A stretch of 64,000 nucleotides of DNA from contig CP126168.1 of assembly GCA_032881465.1 (NCBI GenBank), forward strand, positions 806,001 through 870,000, given 5' to 3'. The position numbers and the translations under genes are program-made. Shown piece after piece: positions 1 to 8,796 of this stretch; positions within the stretch are counted from its first letter, which is position 1, and each line of letters opens with the position of its first letter. This DNA comes from Parvibaculaceae bacterium PLY_AMNH_Bact1 (GTDB taxonomy: Bacteria > Pseudomonadota > Alphaproteobacteria > Parvibaculales > Parvibaculaceae). The notes under the pieces were generated by a model. It worked only from the letters and a program-made list of their open reading frames with translations. It did not search any database and was not told the origin of the DNA.

Positions 1-1
1 G

Positions 2-208
2 AAAAAACGAGTGGGGCAGGTTCGTCATACCTTCACCCACTTTCATCTGGAGCTCGATCTCTATGAAGCTGCGGTGCCTCTAAAGACAAAAGCCGACGGG
101 GAATGGGTGCTGCCGGAAAATCTGGGCGACCACGCCCTGCCAACGGTCATGAAGAAAGTGGTGGCACTGGCACTTGCTGATGACAACGAAAACGCCGGAC
201 CGCTCTAA
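2..208 (+). CDS. mutY: A/G-specific adenine glycosylase MutY, C-terminal end (partial)
   Basis: Only the last 68 or so codons lie in the window; the reading frame is open from the left edge. MutY removes adenine mispaired with 8-oxoguanine. The visible part belongs to the NUDIX-like C-terminal domain that recognises 8-oxoG. The signature is VRHTFTHFHLELDLY, the conserved 'R-H-x-F-T-H-F-x-L' segment near the end of MutY proteins. The catalytic helix-hairpin-helix domain and the Fe-S cluster are outside the window. The gene ends with TAA and is followed directly by a palindromic repeat and by the terminator of the convergent ccrM gene. The family call is fairly safe from this motif, but the N-terminal domain cannot be checked. 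Confidence 0.85.
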   Translation, partial: KKRVGQVRHTFTHFHLELDLYEAAVPLKTKADGEWVLPENLGDHALPTVMKKVVALALADDNENAGPL

Positions 209-255
209 GCGTTTCCAGGTGAAGTGTTAAGACGGTTCACCGTCCGGAAACGCGG
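208..255. repeat. Dispersed palindromic repeat, copy 1
   Basis: An imperfect inverted repeat with arms GCGTTTCC (209-216) and GGAAACGC (246-253). An inner GTGAA/TTCAC pair is also present. It begins at the mutY stop codon. The same arms recur at 19.9, 32.7 and 40.7 kb. This matches the short intergenic palindromes common in Rhizobiales-type genomes. Confidence 0.8.
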
Positions 256-258
256 CTC

Positions 259-293
259 AAAAAAACAGAACCGCTCAGATCATGAGCGGTTCT
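259..293 (-). terminator. Rho-independent terminator of ccrM
   Basis: A perfect 11-bp stem (267-277 paired with 283-293, sequence AGAACCGCTCA on the plus strand) with a 5-nt loop. On the minus strand it is followed by seven T (259-265 on the plus strand are A). It lies 40 bp after the ccrM stop codon and separates ccrM from the convergent mutY. Confidence 0.9.
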
Positions 294-333
294 GAGGCGA
301 CCCGGCCTCGGTAGTGCACAATTCAGAAGGAAT

Positions 334-1437
<1,104 letters not shown>

Positions 1438-1484
1438 TTACTGCCCCCGTGCGCGTGCCTCAATTGGTCGGACACGCGTAAATA

Positions 1485-1596
1485 GATTCATGAAAAGATG
1501 AGGGGAATCATGAGTCTCCATGGTTAACCCCCAGTTAATTCCGGTGAATCATTTTAGGAATCAAGGGCTTAAGGGAGCAAGCCACCAAATAGAGTC
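1485..1596. promoter_or_regulatory. Cluster of six GANTC methylation sites upstream of ccrM
   Basis: GANTC occurs at 1485, 1505, 1512, 1546, 1558 and 1592, six sites in 112 bp. A site is expected about once in 256 bp by chance. In Caulobacter the ccrM promoter region also contains GANTC sites, and full methylation shuts it off. A similar autoregulatory loop is inferred here. Confidence 0.75.
1524..1538. promoter_or_regulatory. CtrA binding box (TTAA-N7-TTAA)
   Basis: The sequence TTAACCCCCAGTTAA is an exact match to the CtrA consensus TTAA-N7-TTAA. It lies about 108 bp upstream of the ccrM start codon, in the middle of the GANTC cluster. CtrA activates ccrM in Caulobacter, so the location supports a real site. 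Confidence 0.85.
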
Positions 1597-1606
1597 TGTC
1601 GTGAGG

Positions 1607-2236
1607 CTAGTTGCCCAACATGTTGCGTATGGGCTTGTAGGAACGTCTGTGGTGTTCGTTAACACCTATGCGCTCAATGCCTGACTTATGCACAGCCGTG
1701 CCGTATCCGACATTTGTATCCCAGCCATAGCCGGGAAACTCTTTGTCGAGCGCTTGCATCAACCGGTCCCGAGTGACTTTGGCAATGATGGAGGCAGCCG
1801 CAATGGACACAGAGCGTCCGTCACCCCCGATCACGGCTTCAGCTTTGCAGGTGAGAAGAGGCGTTTTGTTTCCATCCACGAGAGCGAAATCGGGTTGGGT
1901 GGGGAGGTCCACAACAGCGTCCCGCATGGCGTCCATAGTAGCGTTCAGCACATTGCGCACTTCCACCTGCTCAACACTGCCATAACCGACGCCAACTTCT
2001 GCCACGTCCATGATGATGTCGAAAAGGGCATCTCGTTTTTTGGCGGAGAGTTTTTTACTGTCATCCAGACCGTCGGGAATGTGCTTTGGATCAAGTATCA
2101 CGGCCGCCGCCACCACAGGCCCCGCCCATGCACCGCGCCCGGCTTCATCAATACCGGCAATGCGCAGCTTCGGCGCACCCGCCGCGCGCTCCAGACTGAA
2201 GTCCGGTCCACCAAAAAGAGAAGTTTTCTCGCTCAT
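1607..2236 (-). CDS. rnhB: Ribonuclease HII
   Basis: Cleaves the RNA strand of RNA-DNA hybrids and nicks at single ribonucleotides left in DNA; cytoplasmic. The metal-binding active site is clear: GIDEAGRGAWAGPV with the first Asp-Glu pair (about residues 30-43), DSKKLS, FALVDGN, and the GDGRSVSIAAASIIAKVTRD block. Length (209 aa from this ATG) is normal for RNase HII. A GTG at 2269 would add 11 residues; neither start has a strong ribosome-binding site. It sits between the radical SAM gene and ccrM, all on the minus strand. The ccrM control region begins just after its stop codon. Confidence 0.95.
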   Translation of the reverse strand: MSEKTSLFGGPDFSLERAAGAPKLRIAGIDEAGRGAWAGPVVAAAVILDPKHIPDGLDDSKKLSAKKRDALFDIIMDVAEVGVGYGSVEQVEVRNVLNATMDAMRDAVVDLPTQPDFALVDGNKTPLLTCKAEAVIGGDGRSVSIAAASIIAKVTRDRLMQALDKEFPGYGWDTNVGYGTAVHKSGIERIGVNEHHRRSYKPIRNMLGN

Positions 2237-2348
2237 GCTGCCAGTGTGCACCGGTGCATCAACGGACACAAATGGCAGCTATCAGGGCAGTGCTTTTCCA
2301 GAAAAAGTGTGAGCGGTTTTTCGCTAAAGGATTTGGGCGCAAAAGCGC

Positions 2349-3635
2349 CTAAAAAAGAGCCAGTTGATCACCCACTTTTTCAGGCACTCTGAATGCCGAG
2401 CAATCCAGCCCACCATTCAGCGCATGGGTGTGGGAGCTTTTGCTCGTGCGAATGCCAAGCTTCTCTGCGGCGAGATCAAAACGGCGCTTGATGGTCCAGG
2501 CATAGGGCCCGTCACCGCGCATGCGCTTGCCCCATTCCGCATCATATTCCTTGCCGCCACGCGTATCGCGAATGAGCTTCATCACCTTCTTGGCTTTATC
2601 GGGCGCTGTGTCGCCAAGCCATTCTTGGAACAGGTCTTTGATCTCATGTGGCAGGCGCAACAGGATAAAGCCTGCCTGTTCCACACCGGCATAATGGGCA
2701 CCGCGCAGTATGCGTTCGATCTCATGATCATTGAGCCCCGGAATGACAGGCGCCACCATGACCCCCGTTGGAATGCCAGCAGCCGATAAAAGCTCAAGTG
2801 CAGCCATGCGCCGTGTGGGCGCGCTGGCGCGCGGTTCCATAGCGCGCGCGAGTTTCTTATCCAGCGTGGTGATAGAGAGCGCCACGCGCACAAGGTTCCG
2901 CTTTGCCATGGATGAGAGAATGTCGATATCACGCGTGATGAAGGCCGACTTGGTGACAATGGTCACCGGATGATTGTAGCGATCTAAAACTTCCAGAACC
3001 TGCCGCATAATCCGGTAGCGCCGCTCTATGGGCTGATAGGGATCTGTGTTGGTGCCGATGGCGATGGGGCGGACGGTATAGTTTGGTTTGGAAAGTTCCC
3101 GCTCCAGAAGCGCTGCCGCATTTGGCTTCGCGAACAGACGGCTTTCAAAATCAAGTCCGGGAGAGAGGCCCATATAGGCATGTGTCGGGCGCGCGAAACA
3201 ATAGACACAGCCATGCTCACAGCCGCGATAAGGATTGATCGAACGATCAAAAGGAATATCGGGAGACTGATTGCGCGTGATGATCTTGCGGGGGGCTTCA
3301 TCGGTCACCTCCGTTTTAAGGGCGGACTCTTCCTCAATCGTCTCCCAGCCATCATCAAAAGCAGCATAGGAGAGAGGCTCAAACCGCCCGGAAGAATTGG
3401 AGCGCGCGCCCCGGCCACGCCGGCCGATTGCAGGCACCACAGAGGACACGGGGGACGAGGGGGCATCCGGTGTCTTGATGTGTGGCGCCGCCTTGGGGAT
3501 GGGAGGCCGGGAGACCGCTCGGGGGGAAGCGGTTGGTCCGGGGCGCGCTATTCCCTTCTGAATACGCGCCCCTTCCTTATGAGAGGAGGTCGAACCTTGT
3601 TCGACCGGGCGCGCGTTTTCGAAGTGAATGTCCAT
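2349..3635 (-). CDS. PA0069-family radical SAM protein
   Basis: A predicted radical S-adenosylmethionine enzyme of the group related to spore photoproduct lyase and the PA0069/Rv2578c proteins; substrate unknown. The 4Fe-4S motif is CX3CX2C in GCEHGCVYCFARPTHAY (about residue 140). It is preceded by NPYRGCEHG and followed by the conserved GLDFESRLFAKPNA. The first 100 residues are low complexity, rich in Pro, Ser and Arg, and probably disordered. Length 428 aa. It is the first gene of the run radical SAM-rnhB-ccrM, 79 bp or more from rnhB. The divergent gene at 3722 starts the glycosyltransferase cluster. The family is well supported; the function is open. Confidence 0.9.
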   Translation of the reverse strand: MDIHFENARPVEQGSTSSHKEGARIQKGIARPGPTASPRAVSRPPIPKAAPHIKTPDAPSSPVSSVVPAIGRRGRGARSNSSGRFEPLSYAAFDDGWETIEEESALKTEVTDEAPRKIITRNQSPDIPFDRSINPYRGCEHGCVYCFARPTHAYMGLSPGLDFESRLFAKPNAAALLERELSKPNYTVRPIAIGTNTDPYQPIERRYRIMRQVLEVLDRYNHPVTIVTKSAFITRDIDILSSMAKRNLVRVALSITTLDKKLARAMEPRASAPTRRMAALELLSAAGIPTGVMVAPVIPGLNDHEIERILRGAHYAGVEQAGFILLRLPHEIKDLFQEWLGDTAPDKAKKVMKLIRDTRGGKEYDAEWGKRMRGDGPYAWTIKRRFDLAAEKLGIRTSKSSHTHALNGGLDCSAFRVPEKVGDQLALF

Positions 3636-3721
3636 GGTTAGAAGATAGGAATTTATTCAGAACAAAACAAGAACATTTATGCGTTCTCGCCATTTTTTTT
3701 CCGGGGCTATAGATTGCGCTC

Positions 3722-4417
3722 ATGCTGAGCGTCGTTATTCCTACTTTGAATGCTGAAGAGGGCCTGCCCCAGTGTCTGAATGCACTGATCCAGGCGACCG
3801 TGCGCGGCCTCGTGAGGGAGGTCGTGATTGTCGATTGTGGTTCAACAGATGCCACTGTGGAAATTTGCGACGCTGCGGGTGCCACTCTCGTCACGTCAGA
3901 GAGGGGTCGCGGCACTCAGCTTCAGGCGGGCGCCAAGCAGGCCAAAGGCGACTGGCTGCTTTTTCTCCACGCGGACACGGTGCTGACGCCAGGCTGGGAA
4001 GATGAGGTCACGAAGTTCCTGGAACAGGTTGAGCAGGGCCGTTTTCGCGGAAAAGAAGTGGCTGCTGCCTTTCGATTCGCCTTGGATGACTTTGGGCCAG
4101 CGGCGCGGTGGCTGGAATGGGCGGTGAGTTTTCGTTGCGCGCTCTTCCGTCTGCCGTATGGCGATCAGGGACTCCTCATTCACAAAAATTTCTACAAGAA
4201 GCTCGGCGGTTATCCTGATGCGCCCTTGATGGAAGATGTGAGCCTCGTTCGCCGTATCGGCTGGCGGCGCATGGTGCTTCTGCGTTCCGAAGCCGTGACA
4301 AGCCCCGCGCGCTATCACCGCGATGGGTATTTGAGGCGCTCGCTTTCAAATCTAGGACTTCTGTCGCTCTACTTCCTGCGGGTACCACCCCGCATTCTGG
4401 CCCGGCTTTACGGATGA
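3722..4417 (+). CDS. TIGR04283-family GT2 glycosyltransferase
   Basis: A GT-A fold family 2 glycosyltransferase. The N terminus MLSVVIPTLNAEEGLPQCL and the nucleotide-binding VDCGSTDATVE are typical. The metal-binding DXD equivalent is HADT (LLFLHADTVL, about residue 80), followed by GGYPDAPLMEDVSLVRRI with the acceptor-site Glu-Asp. The family is named for arsenosugar biosynthesis because it often sits beside arsenosugar genes, but many members lack that context. No arsM or arsS is visible here, so the product is unknown. Its stop codon overlaps the next start (ATGA at 4414-4417), which implies translational coupling with the TIGR04282 partner. Confidence 0.9.
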   Translation: MLSVVIPTLNAEEGLPQCLNALIQATVRGLVREVVIVDCGSTDATVEICDAAGATLVTSERGRGTQLQAGAKQAKGDWLLFLHADTVLTPGWEDEVTKFLEQVEQGRFRGKEVAAAFRFALDDFGPAARWLEWAVSFRCALFRLPYGDQGLLIHKNFYKKLGGYPDAPLMEDVSLVRRIGWRRMVLLRSEAVTSPARYHRDGYLRRSLSNLGLLSLYFLRVPPRILARLYG

Positions 4418-5028
4418 CACCGGAACGCGCGCGCACGAACTGGTTGGTCGTTATGTCCAAAGCCCCTCGCATGGGCAATGTGAAGACACGGTTGGCGAAA
4501 GACATCGGCGCAGCAGAAGCGCTCCGCTTCTACAAAACAAACACGGTTGAGTTGCTCAGAAACGTTGGGAGCGATCCACGTTGGGCGACTGTCATCGCGG
4601 CGGCACCGGATGTTTCCGCTCCTGAAACAGGCTTCTGGCCGGATGAGATGCCCCGCGTGCCGCAAGGGGAGGGCGATCTCGGCGCGCGCATGGACGGGGT
4701 GATGCAGATAATGCCTCTTGGGCCCGTTGTGCTTATTGGTTGTGATATTCCAAACGTTACAGACACACGCATTGCGGCAGCCTTCAAAGCGCTGGGTAAT
4801 CACGATGCGGTTTTTGGCCCGGCAGAAGATGGCGGCTATTGGCTGGTGGGCCTCAAGCGCTTCCCGCGTGTGCGCTCCATCTTTGGCAATGTGCGCTGGT
4901 CGACAGAACATGCATTGGCTGACACGCGCGCCAATCTGAAGGGTGCCCGTGTGGCACTCCTCGACACACTGCCGGATATTGACACCGGTGCAGATTATGA
5001 ACGCTGGAAGGCGACCCATGGAAGCTGA
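4414..5028 (+). CDS. TIGR04282-family glycosyltransferase (DUF2064)
   Basis: A nucleotidyl/glycosyltransferase-like protein. Recognisable segments are MSKAPRMGNVKTRLAKDIG near the start, VLIGCDIPNVT (a metal-site D), and FGPAEDGGYWLVGLKR. These match the DUF2064/TIGR04282 family, which resembles the GT-A fold of MobA/CofC-type enzymes. At 204 aa it is of normal size. It overlaps the upstream TIGR04283 gene by 4 bp and the downstream methyltransferase by 11 bp, so the three are almost certainly one translation unit. Members of the two families commonly occur as a pair; what sugar and acceptor are used is not known. Confidence 0.88.
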   Translation: MTPERARTNWLVVMSKAPRMGNVKTRLAKDIGAAEALRFYKTNTVELLRNVGSDPRWATVIAAAPDVSAPETGFWPDEMPRVPQGEGDLGARMDGVMQIMPLGPVVLIGCDIPNVTDTRIAAAFKALGNHDAVFGPAEDGGYWLVGLKRFPRVRSIFGNVRWSTEHALADTRANLKGARVALLDTLPDIDTGADYERWKATHGS

Positions 5029-5785
5029 TCCGTTTCGCGTCTTTCTGGAGATGCAATTGCGGCTCTCCCGCAATGCACCGGGCAGCGACACCATGACCCG
5101 TGCCATGTTCGAATGCCTGGAAGGCCTGCCGCAAGAACCCGAAATGCTCTTCATGGGCTGCGGTCAGGGGAATGAGGTGATGGAATTGCTGCGCTGTTCT
5201 AACGGTCGCGCCACCGCCGTCGATATGCTGAAACCCTTCCTGGTAAAGCTTGAAGCGAAAGCTGAGGCCGCGGGCATAACAGGTGATCGCCTGCGCACGG
5301 TCTGTTCCGATTTTGAGGCGCTGGATCTACCAGAAGGCATATTCGATCTCCTCTGGTCTGAAGGCGCGATTTATACGCTGGGCTTTGAAGAGGGGCTGAA
5401 GGCGTGGGCTAAGTATCTGAAACCTGGTGCCTTAGCCGTTGTGTCAGAATGCACCTGGCTCACAGATACACCCAGCGCGGAAGCAAAGCTCTTTTGGGAG
5501 AATGCTTACCCGATCATGGGAACGCTCACAGAAAATACCAAGCGGGCGAAACGCGCAGGATTTGAACTTCTTGAGACACGCGTGTTGCCGGAAGAAGATT
5601 GGTGGACGGATTATTATCAACCGCTCATTCCCCAGATCGCCGCCGCGCGGGAGACCTATGCCGGCGATGCGGGGGTCCAGGCCATGCTCGACGAAGAAGA
5701 AACCGAAATCCGCCTCTATGAGCGCCACGCGGCGGACTATGGGTACGTGTTTTATGCTTTGCGAAGGAGTGTGGCTGCTAGCTAA
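5018..5785 (+). CDS. Class I SAM-dependent methyltransferase
   Basis: A 255-residue Rossmann-fold methyltransferase. Motif I is FMGCGQGNEVMEL (about residue 43), followed by the acidic TAVDMLKPFL for the ribose contact and VCSDFEALDLPEGIFDLLWSEG for motifs II/III. No conserved Cys residues of ArsM type are seen, so arsenic methylation is unlikely. The chosen start is the ATG at 5018, which overlaps the end of the TIGR04282 gene by 11 bp; the frame stays open upstream but that part lies inside the previous gene. The position makes it the third gene of the glycosyltransferase operon, perhaps methylating the same product. Substrate unknown. Confidence 0.85.
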   Translation: MEADPFRVFLEMQLRLSRNAPGSDTMTRAMFECLEGLPQEPEMLFMGCGQGNEVMELLRCSNGRATAVDMLKPFLVKLEAKAEAAGITGDRLRTVCSDFEALDLPEGIFDLLWSEGAIYTLGFEEGLKAWAKYLKPGALAVVSECTWLTDTPSAEAKLFWENAYPIMGTLTENTKRAKRAGFELLETRVLPEEDWWTDYYQPLIPQIAAARETYAGDAGVQAMLDEEETEIRLYERHAADYGYVFYALRRSVAAS

Positions 5786-6029
5786 AGTAGATAAGAGTGA
5801 ACAATAGCGCCCACATTATTGCCAACCTAGATGTCAACTTAATCGCAATTATTTTGGGGTCAGAGGCGTCACCGTCATACGACCAGAATTTCCCCTGAAC
5901 GAGAACCACGCCAATAAACAACGAGACCAAGATTAGTCCCCCTGCCACTGGCTCCCAACCACCAGTGATTGCGATCGCTACGAAGGACAAGGCGAAAAAG
6001 GTCACCCATATCAGAATTTCTCTTAGCAA
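5778..6029 (-). CDS. Small three-helix membrane protein, unknown
   Basis: An 83-residue protein with three clear hydrophobic segments: residues about 5-22, 27-45 and 67-82. They are separated by a short polar stretch WSYDGDASDPK. I do not recognise a family. The start is TTG at 6029, preceded by GAGAGGG at a reasonable spacing; no better start exists. Its 3' end overlaps the end of the convergent methyltransferase by 8 bp. Third-position base use is less GC-rich than in neighbouring genes. It may be the last gene of a unit running from moaB. The hydrophobic pattern supports a real gene, but the function is unknown. Confidence 0.6.
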   Translation of the reverse strand: MLREILIWVTFFALSFVAIAITGGWEPVAGGLILVSLFIGVVLVQGKFWSYDGDASDPKIIAIKLTSRLAIMWALLFTLIYFS

Positions 6030-6054
6030 CCTGCGTCCCTCTCAATACATTCAG

Positions 6055-6282
6055 TCAAAAGCGGTCCTCAACCATCGCCTTGATCTTCATAGCCTTTTCG
6101 AAATGGTCGAGCTGGTGGGTTTCAATCCACCAAGTCGCTGCTTCCATCAAAAGTTCAGGGTCATCATTCCTGTTGGCGAAAAAGGCATAGAAGGAGAGGC
6201 CCACATCGGGACCCTTGGCCGTGATTTTCTTGTCGCACACCTCAATGATTTTCCGGCGTAGGCTCGTGCGCAGCCCACTCAC
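6055..6282 (-). CDS. Small conserved protein, DUF6500-like
   Basis: A 75-residue soluble protein with the segments LRRKIIEVCDKKI, GLSFYAFFANRNDDPELLM and TWWIETHQLDHFEKA. I believe this matches the family catalogued as DUF6500, whose role is unknown. The start is a GTG at 6282 that overlaps the moaB stop codon (GTGA), so it is probably translated with moaB. Molybdenum cofactor linkage is possible from position alone but nothing in the sequence shows it. The family name is from memory and needs a profile check. Confidence 0.7.
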   Translation of the reverse strand: MSGLRTSLRRKIIEVCDKKITAKGPDVGLSFYAFFANRNDDPELLMEAATWWIETHQLDHFEKAMKIKAMVEDRF

Positions 6283-6818
6283 TTCCGCTTGTGCTCTTCA
6301 AGCCGCGGCATGATCTCCACGAAATTGCAGGGCCGGTAGCGGATGTCGAGCTGGAATTTGAGGATCTCATCCCAGCCGTCTTTCACGGCACCCGTTGAGC
6401 CGGGCAGCGCAAAGAGATAGGTCCCACCGGCAACACCAGCCGTTGCGCGCGACTGAATGGTGGACGTGCCGATCTTCGCAAAACTCACCTGATGGAAGAG
6501 CGCGGCAAAGCCTTCAATCTCTTTTTCGTAAACCGAGTGAAAGGCTTCCGGCGTGACATCGCGACCTGTGAGTCCGGTGCCGCCTGTTGAGATCACCACA
6601 TCAATCTCTTTATCCGCAATCCATTCCGCTAGCTTGCCGGTGATGGTGGTCACATCGTCTTTCACGATCACACGATCCGCGAGCGTGTGGCCAGCCTCTT
6701 CCACACGGGCGACAAGCGTGTCCCCGGACGTGTCTTCATCCAGCCCCCGCGTGTCCGAGACTGTCATCACCGCAATGCGGACGGGAACAAACGCGCGTGA
6801 TTCATCAATGCCGGGCAT
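6279..6818 (-). CDS. moaB: Molybdenum cofactor biosynthesis protein MoaB
   Basis: A MogA/MoaB-type molybdopterin adenylyltransferase, part of molybdenum cofactor synthesis. The MPT-binding motifs are visible: IAVMTVSDTRGLDEDTSGD near the N terminus, STGGTGLTGRDVTPEAF (residues about 90-105), and FALPGSTGAVKDGWDEIL. Length 179 aa is usual for MoaB. A ribosome-binding site AAGGAGC precedes the ATG. It is cotranscribed with the small gene at 6055 through a GTGA overlap, and the lytic transglycosylase lies upstream on the same strand, 74 bp away. Confidence 0.95.
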   Translation of the reverse strand: MPGIDESRAFVPVRIAVMTVSDTRGLDEDTSGDTLVARVEEAGHTLADRVIVKDDVTTITGKLAEWIADKEIDVVISTGGTGLTGRDVTPEAFHSVYEKEIEGFAALFHQVSFAKIGTSTIQSRATAGVAGGTYLFALPGSTGAVKDGWDEILKFQLDIRYRPCNFVEIMPRLEEHKRK

Positions 6819-6892
6819 GGGGGCTCCTTATGTTCTTTTGAGCAGAACATTTGGGGATCGCGGTGGAAAAGTCCAGTAACGAAAACAGCGTG

Positions 6893-8692
6893 CTATTGTC
6901 GCTGCGCCAGAGAGTTACCGCGCTCAAGGGATTGGTAGACCGGCCAGTCGCCTGCCGCCGCCACGCCAAGAGAGGGTGTCTCCTGGCCGAGGCGATCCCG
7001 ATAAATCCAGAAATTGGTGAGCACCCGTTCAATATAACCACGGGTTTCTGGTGCTGGAATGCTCTCAATGAAAAGAAGCGGATCATTGCGATAGTCCGTA
7101 TTGCGCAACCAACGGCTGAGGTTTCCCGGACCACCATTATAGGCAACCATCAACTGATAGAGATTGCCGTAGGGTTCGCCACTTCCCATCAGCTCTTCAA
7201 TATATTGCTGACCGAGCTTCATGTTGAAGGCCGGGTCAAACAGGCGATCACGGCCTTCAGCGCCCGTCCTGCGTAACGATCTGTCCCGTGTGATATGGCT
7301 GGCTGTCGCTGGCATGATCTGCATGAGACCGCGCGCGCCCGCACGAGAGCGGGCCAGCGGCTTGAATTTGCTCTCCTGCCGCATGAAGGCAAAGACCAGT
7401 GCCCGGTCAACACGGAAGCCATCCTGCGGCGTGTAATCGGGCACTGGGAAGAGCCCCGCATTCATCACATAGCGTTCCGGGCCATAGCTTGAAGGCACAT
7501 AGGCCGCATTGGCCACCTGCATCTGCGTCGCAGGTAGGTCGAGGCGCTCAGCAAGAGCAATCAATGCATGATCCAGAGACGCGTCAATGCGCCCGTGACC
7601 GCGGGTGAGTTCGCCTTCCGCCAGGTCGCGGCGTCCGATTTCTGTGAGCGCGACAGCGCGCGCCACGGTTTCATTGGCGAGCAAGAGGCTGAGCCCTGCC
7701 TGATCAAGCGGTGGCTGGACCCACTGAAAATCGATGTCGCGGCCCAACTGTTCGGCAGCGAGCATTCCGTAAAAGGTTGCGCCCGTATCCGCTGCGAGTT
7801 CCAGCATCGGTGCCGCATGATCGGGCCGCCGATCTGCAATGTAAGAGCGTGCAGCCCAGAAGCCACCAGCAGCCCGTGTCCAGTCGCTCGCATTGGGAGC
7901 AGCTGCGAGATAGGAAAAATGTTCTGCGGCGAGCGCGAATTTGCCAAGCCGCCAGGCAGAAAGGCCTGCAGTCCAGTCAGCAAGCGGCACACCGTCGCGG
8001 CTGCGTCGTGCGGCGCGGTCTGCTTCTTCAAGCGCCCGGTCATCGCGATGTTCGATGTAATAGGAGACCGCAATCCGCGAGAGCAGTGTGTCGAACTCGA
8101 CAGCCTTCAAGCCTCGGCGAATAGACGATTGCGAAATATGGTTGAGTGCCTGGGTTGGTCGTTCGCGACGCAGCAACGAGCGCACCTTGCGGGCGGCATT
8201 CCGGAAATTCCGTGAGAAATCTCGGCGAGGGCCTTCCGCGACTGCATATTGCTGGTGGGAAACCTCACGGTAGGAGCGTGGCGCCGGACGGCGGGGAGCA
8301 GCCGCACCAGAGGGTTTCCTGCGCAGCGCCAATTTGTGAACTTTCGCGGCTTCCGGGTGGTCTGCGTATTTCGCCAGCCAATCACGCAGCTCGTTGTAGC
8401 GGGAGCGGTAGGCGGTCGGGTGCATATAGCGCTGATAGAGCACGTGCCCCATCAAAACGTCGTTCTCCAGCTGACCAATCAGCCGGTCTGCGGTGCGCCA
8501 ATCACCCCGGGTTTGGACTGAGAAAATCCGCGTGTAGCGATCCCGATCGCCCTGGCTCAAATAGGAAATTGTGTGGGTGGAAGTCTGAAAATCGATGAGA
8601 TCAGCCGCATGGGCGGGCGTATAGCCAAAAGCCATGCCTGCCACAAACCCGGCAATGCAGAAAACTCTCAAAGATTTCAACTGTTTACGCAC
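6893..8692 (-). CDS. Soluble lytic murein transglycosylase (Slt-type)
   Basis: A periplasmic enzyme that cleaves peptidoglycan with formation of 1,6-anhydro-muramic acid. Residues 1-29 form a Sec signal peptide ending near AHAAD. The middle is a long helical superhelix region with TPR-like repeats. The C-terminal SLT domain (about 430-580) has the catalytic Glu in FAFMRQESKFKPLARSRAGA and then GLMQIMPATA and VAYNGGPGN. Length 599 aa fits Slt70-like proteins of alphaproteobacteria. The start is GTG at 8692, with GGGGGAC about six bases upstream. It lies between udg and moaB on the minus strand, a common order in this class. Confidence 0.93.
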   Translation of the reverse strand: MRKQLKSLRVFCIAGFVAGMAFGYTPAHAADLIDFQTSTHTISYLSQGDRDRYTRIFSVQTRGDWRTADRLIGQLENDVLMGHVLYQRYMHPTAYRSRYNELRDWLAKYADHPEAAKVHKLALRRKPSGAAAPRRPAPRSYREVSHQQYAVAEGPRRDFSRNFRNAARKVRSLLRRERPTQALNHISQSSIRRGLKAVEFDTLLSRIAVSYYIEHRDDRALEEADRAARRSRDGVPLADWTAGLSAWRLGKFALAAEHFSYLAAAPNASDWTRAAGGFWAARSYIADRRPDHAAPMLELAADTGATFYGMLAAEQLGRDIDFQWVQPPLDQAGLSLLLANETVARAVALTEIGRRDLAEGELTRGHGRIDASLDHALIALAERLDLPATQMQVANAAYVPSSYGPERYVMNAGLFPVPDYTPQDGFRVDRALVFAFMRQESKFKPLARSRAGARGLMQIMPATASHITRDRSLRRTGAEGRDRLFDPAFNMKLGQQYIEELMGSGEPYGNLYQLMVAYNGGPGNLSRWLRNTDYRNDPLLFIESIPAPETRGYIERVLTNFWIYRDRLGQETPSLGVAAAGDWPVYQSLERGNSLAQRQ

Positions 8693-8796
8693 TTAACGTC
8701 CCCCAACCAGCCGGGGTATTCTACACGGCAAAGACCTGCCAACAAGTTGAAGCACCAGATTTTGAGGAAGTATTTTGCAGGGCTGGTTAACAGCCT

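Noticed and set aside
4408-5154. A long minus-strand open frame opposite the TIGR04282 glycosyltransferase
   Set aside because: Cys/His/Arg-rich composition typical of antisense frames and no domain.
3722-5785. Arsenosugar biosynthesis as the firm function of the GT pair
   Set aside because: Only the family names point to it; arsM, arsS and other arsenic genes are not in the window.
8781-8795. Terminator after the uracil-DNA glycosylase
   Set aside because: GGCTG-GTTAA-CAGCC is only a 5-bp stem with no T tract on the minus strand.
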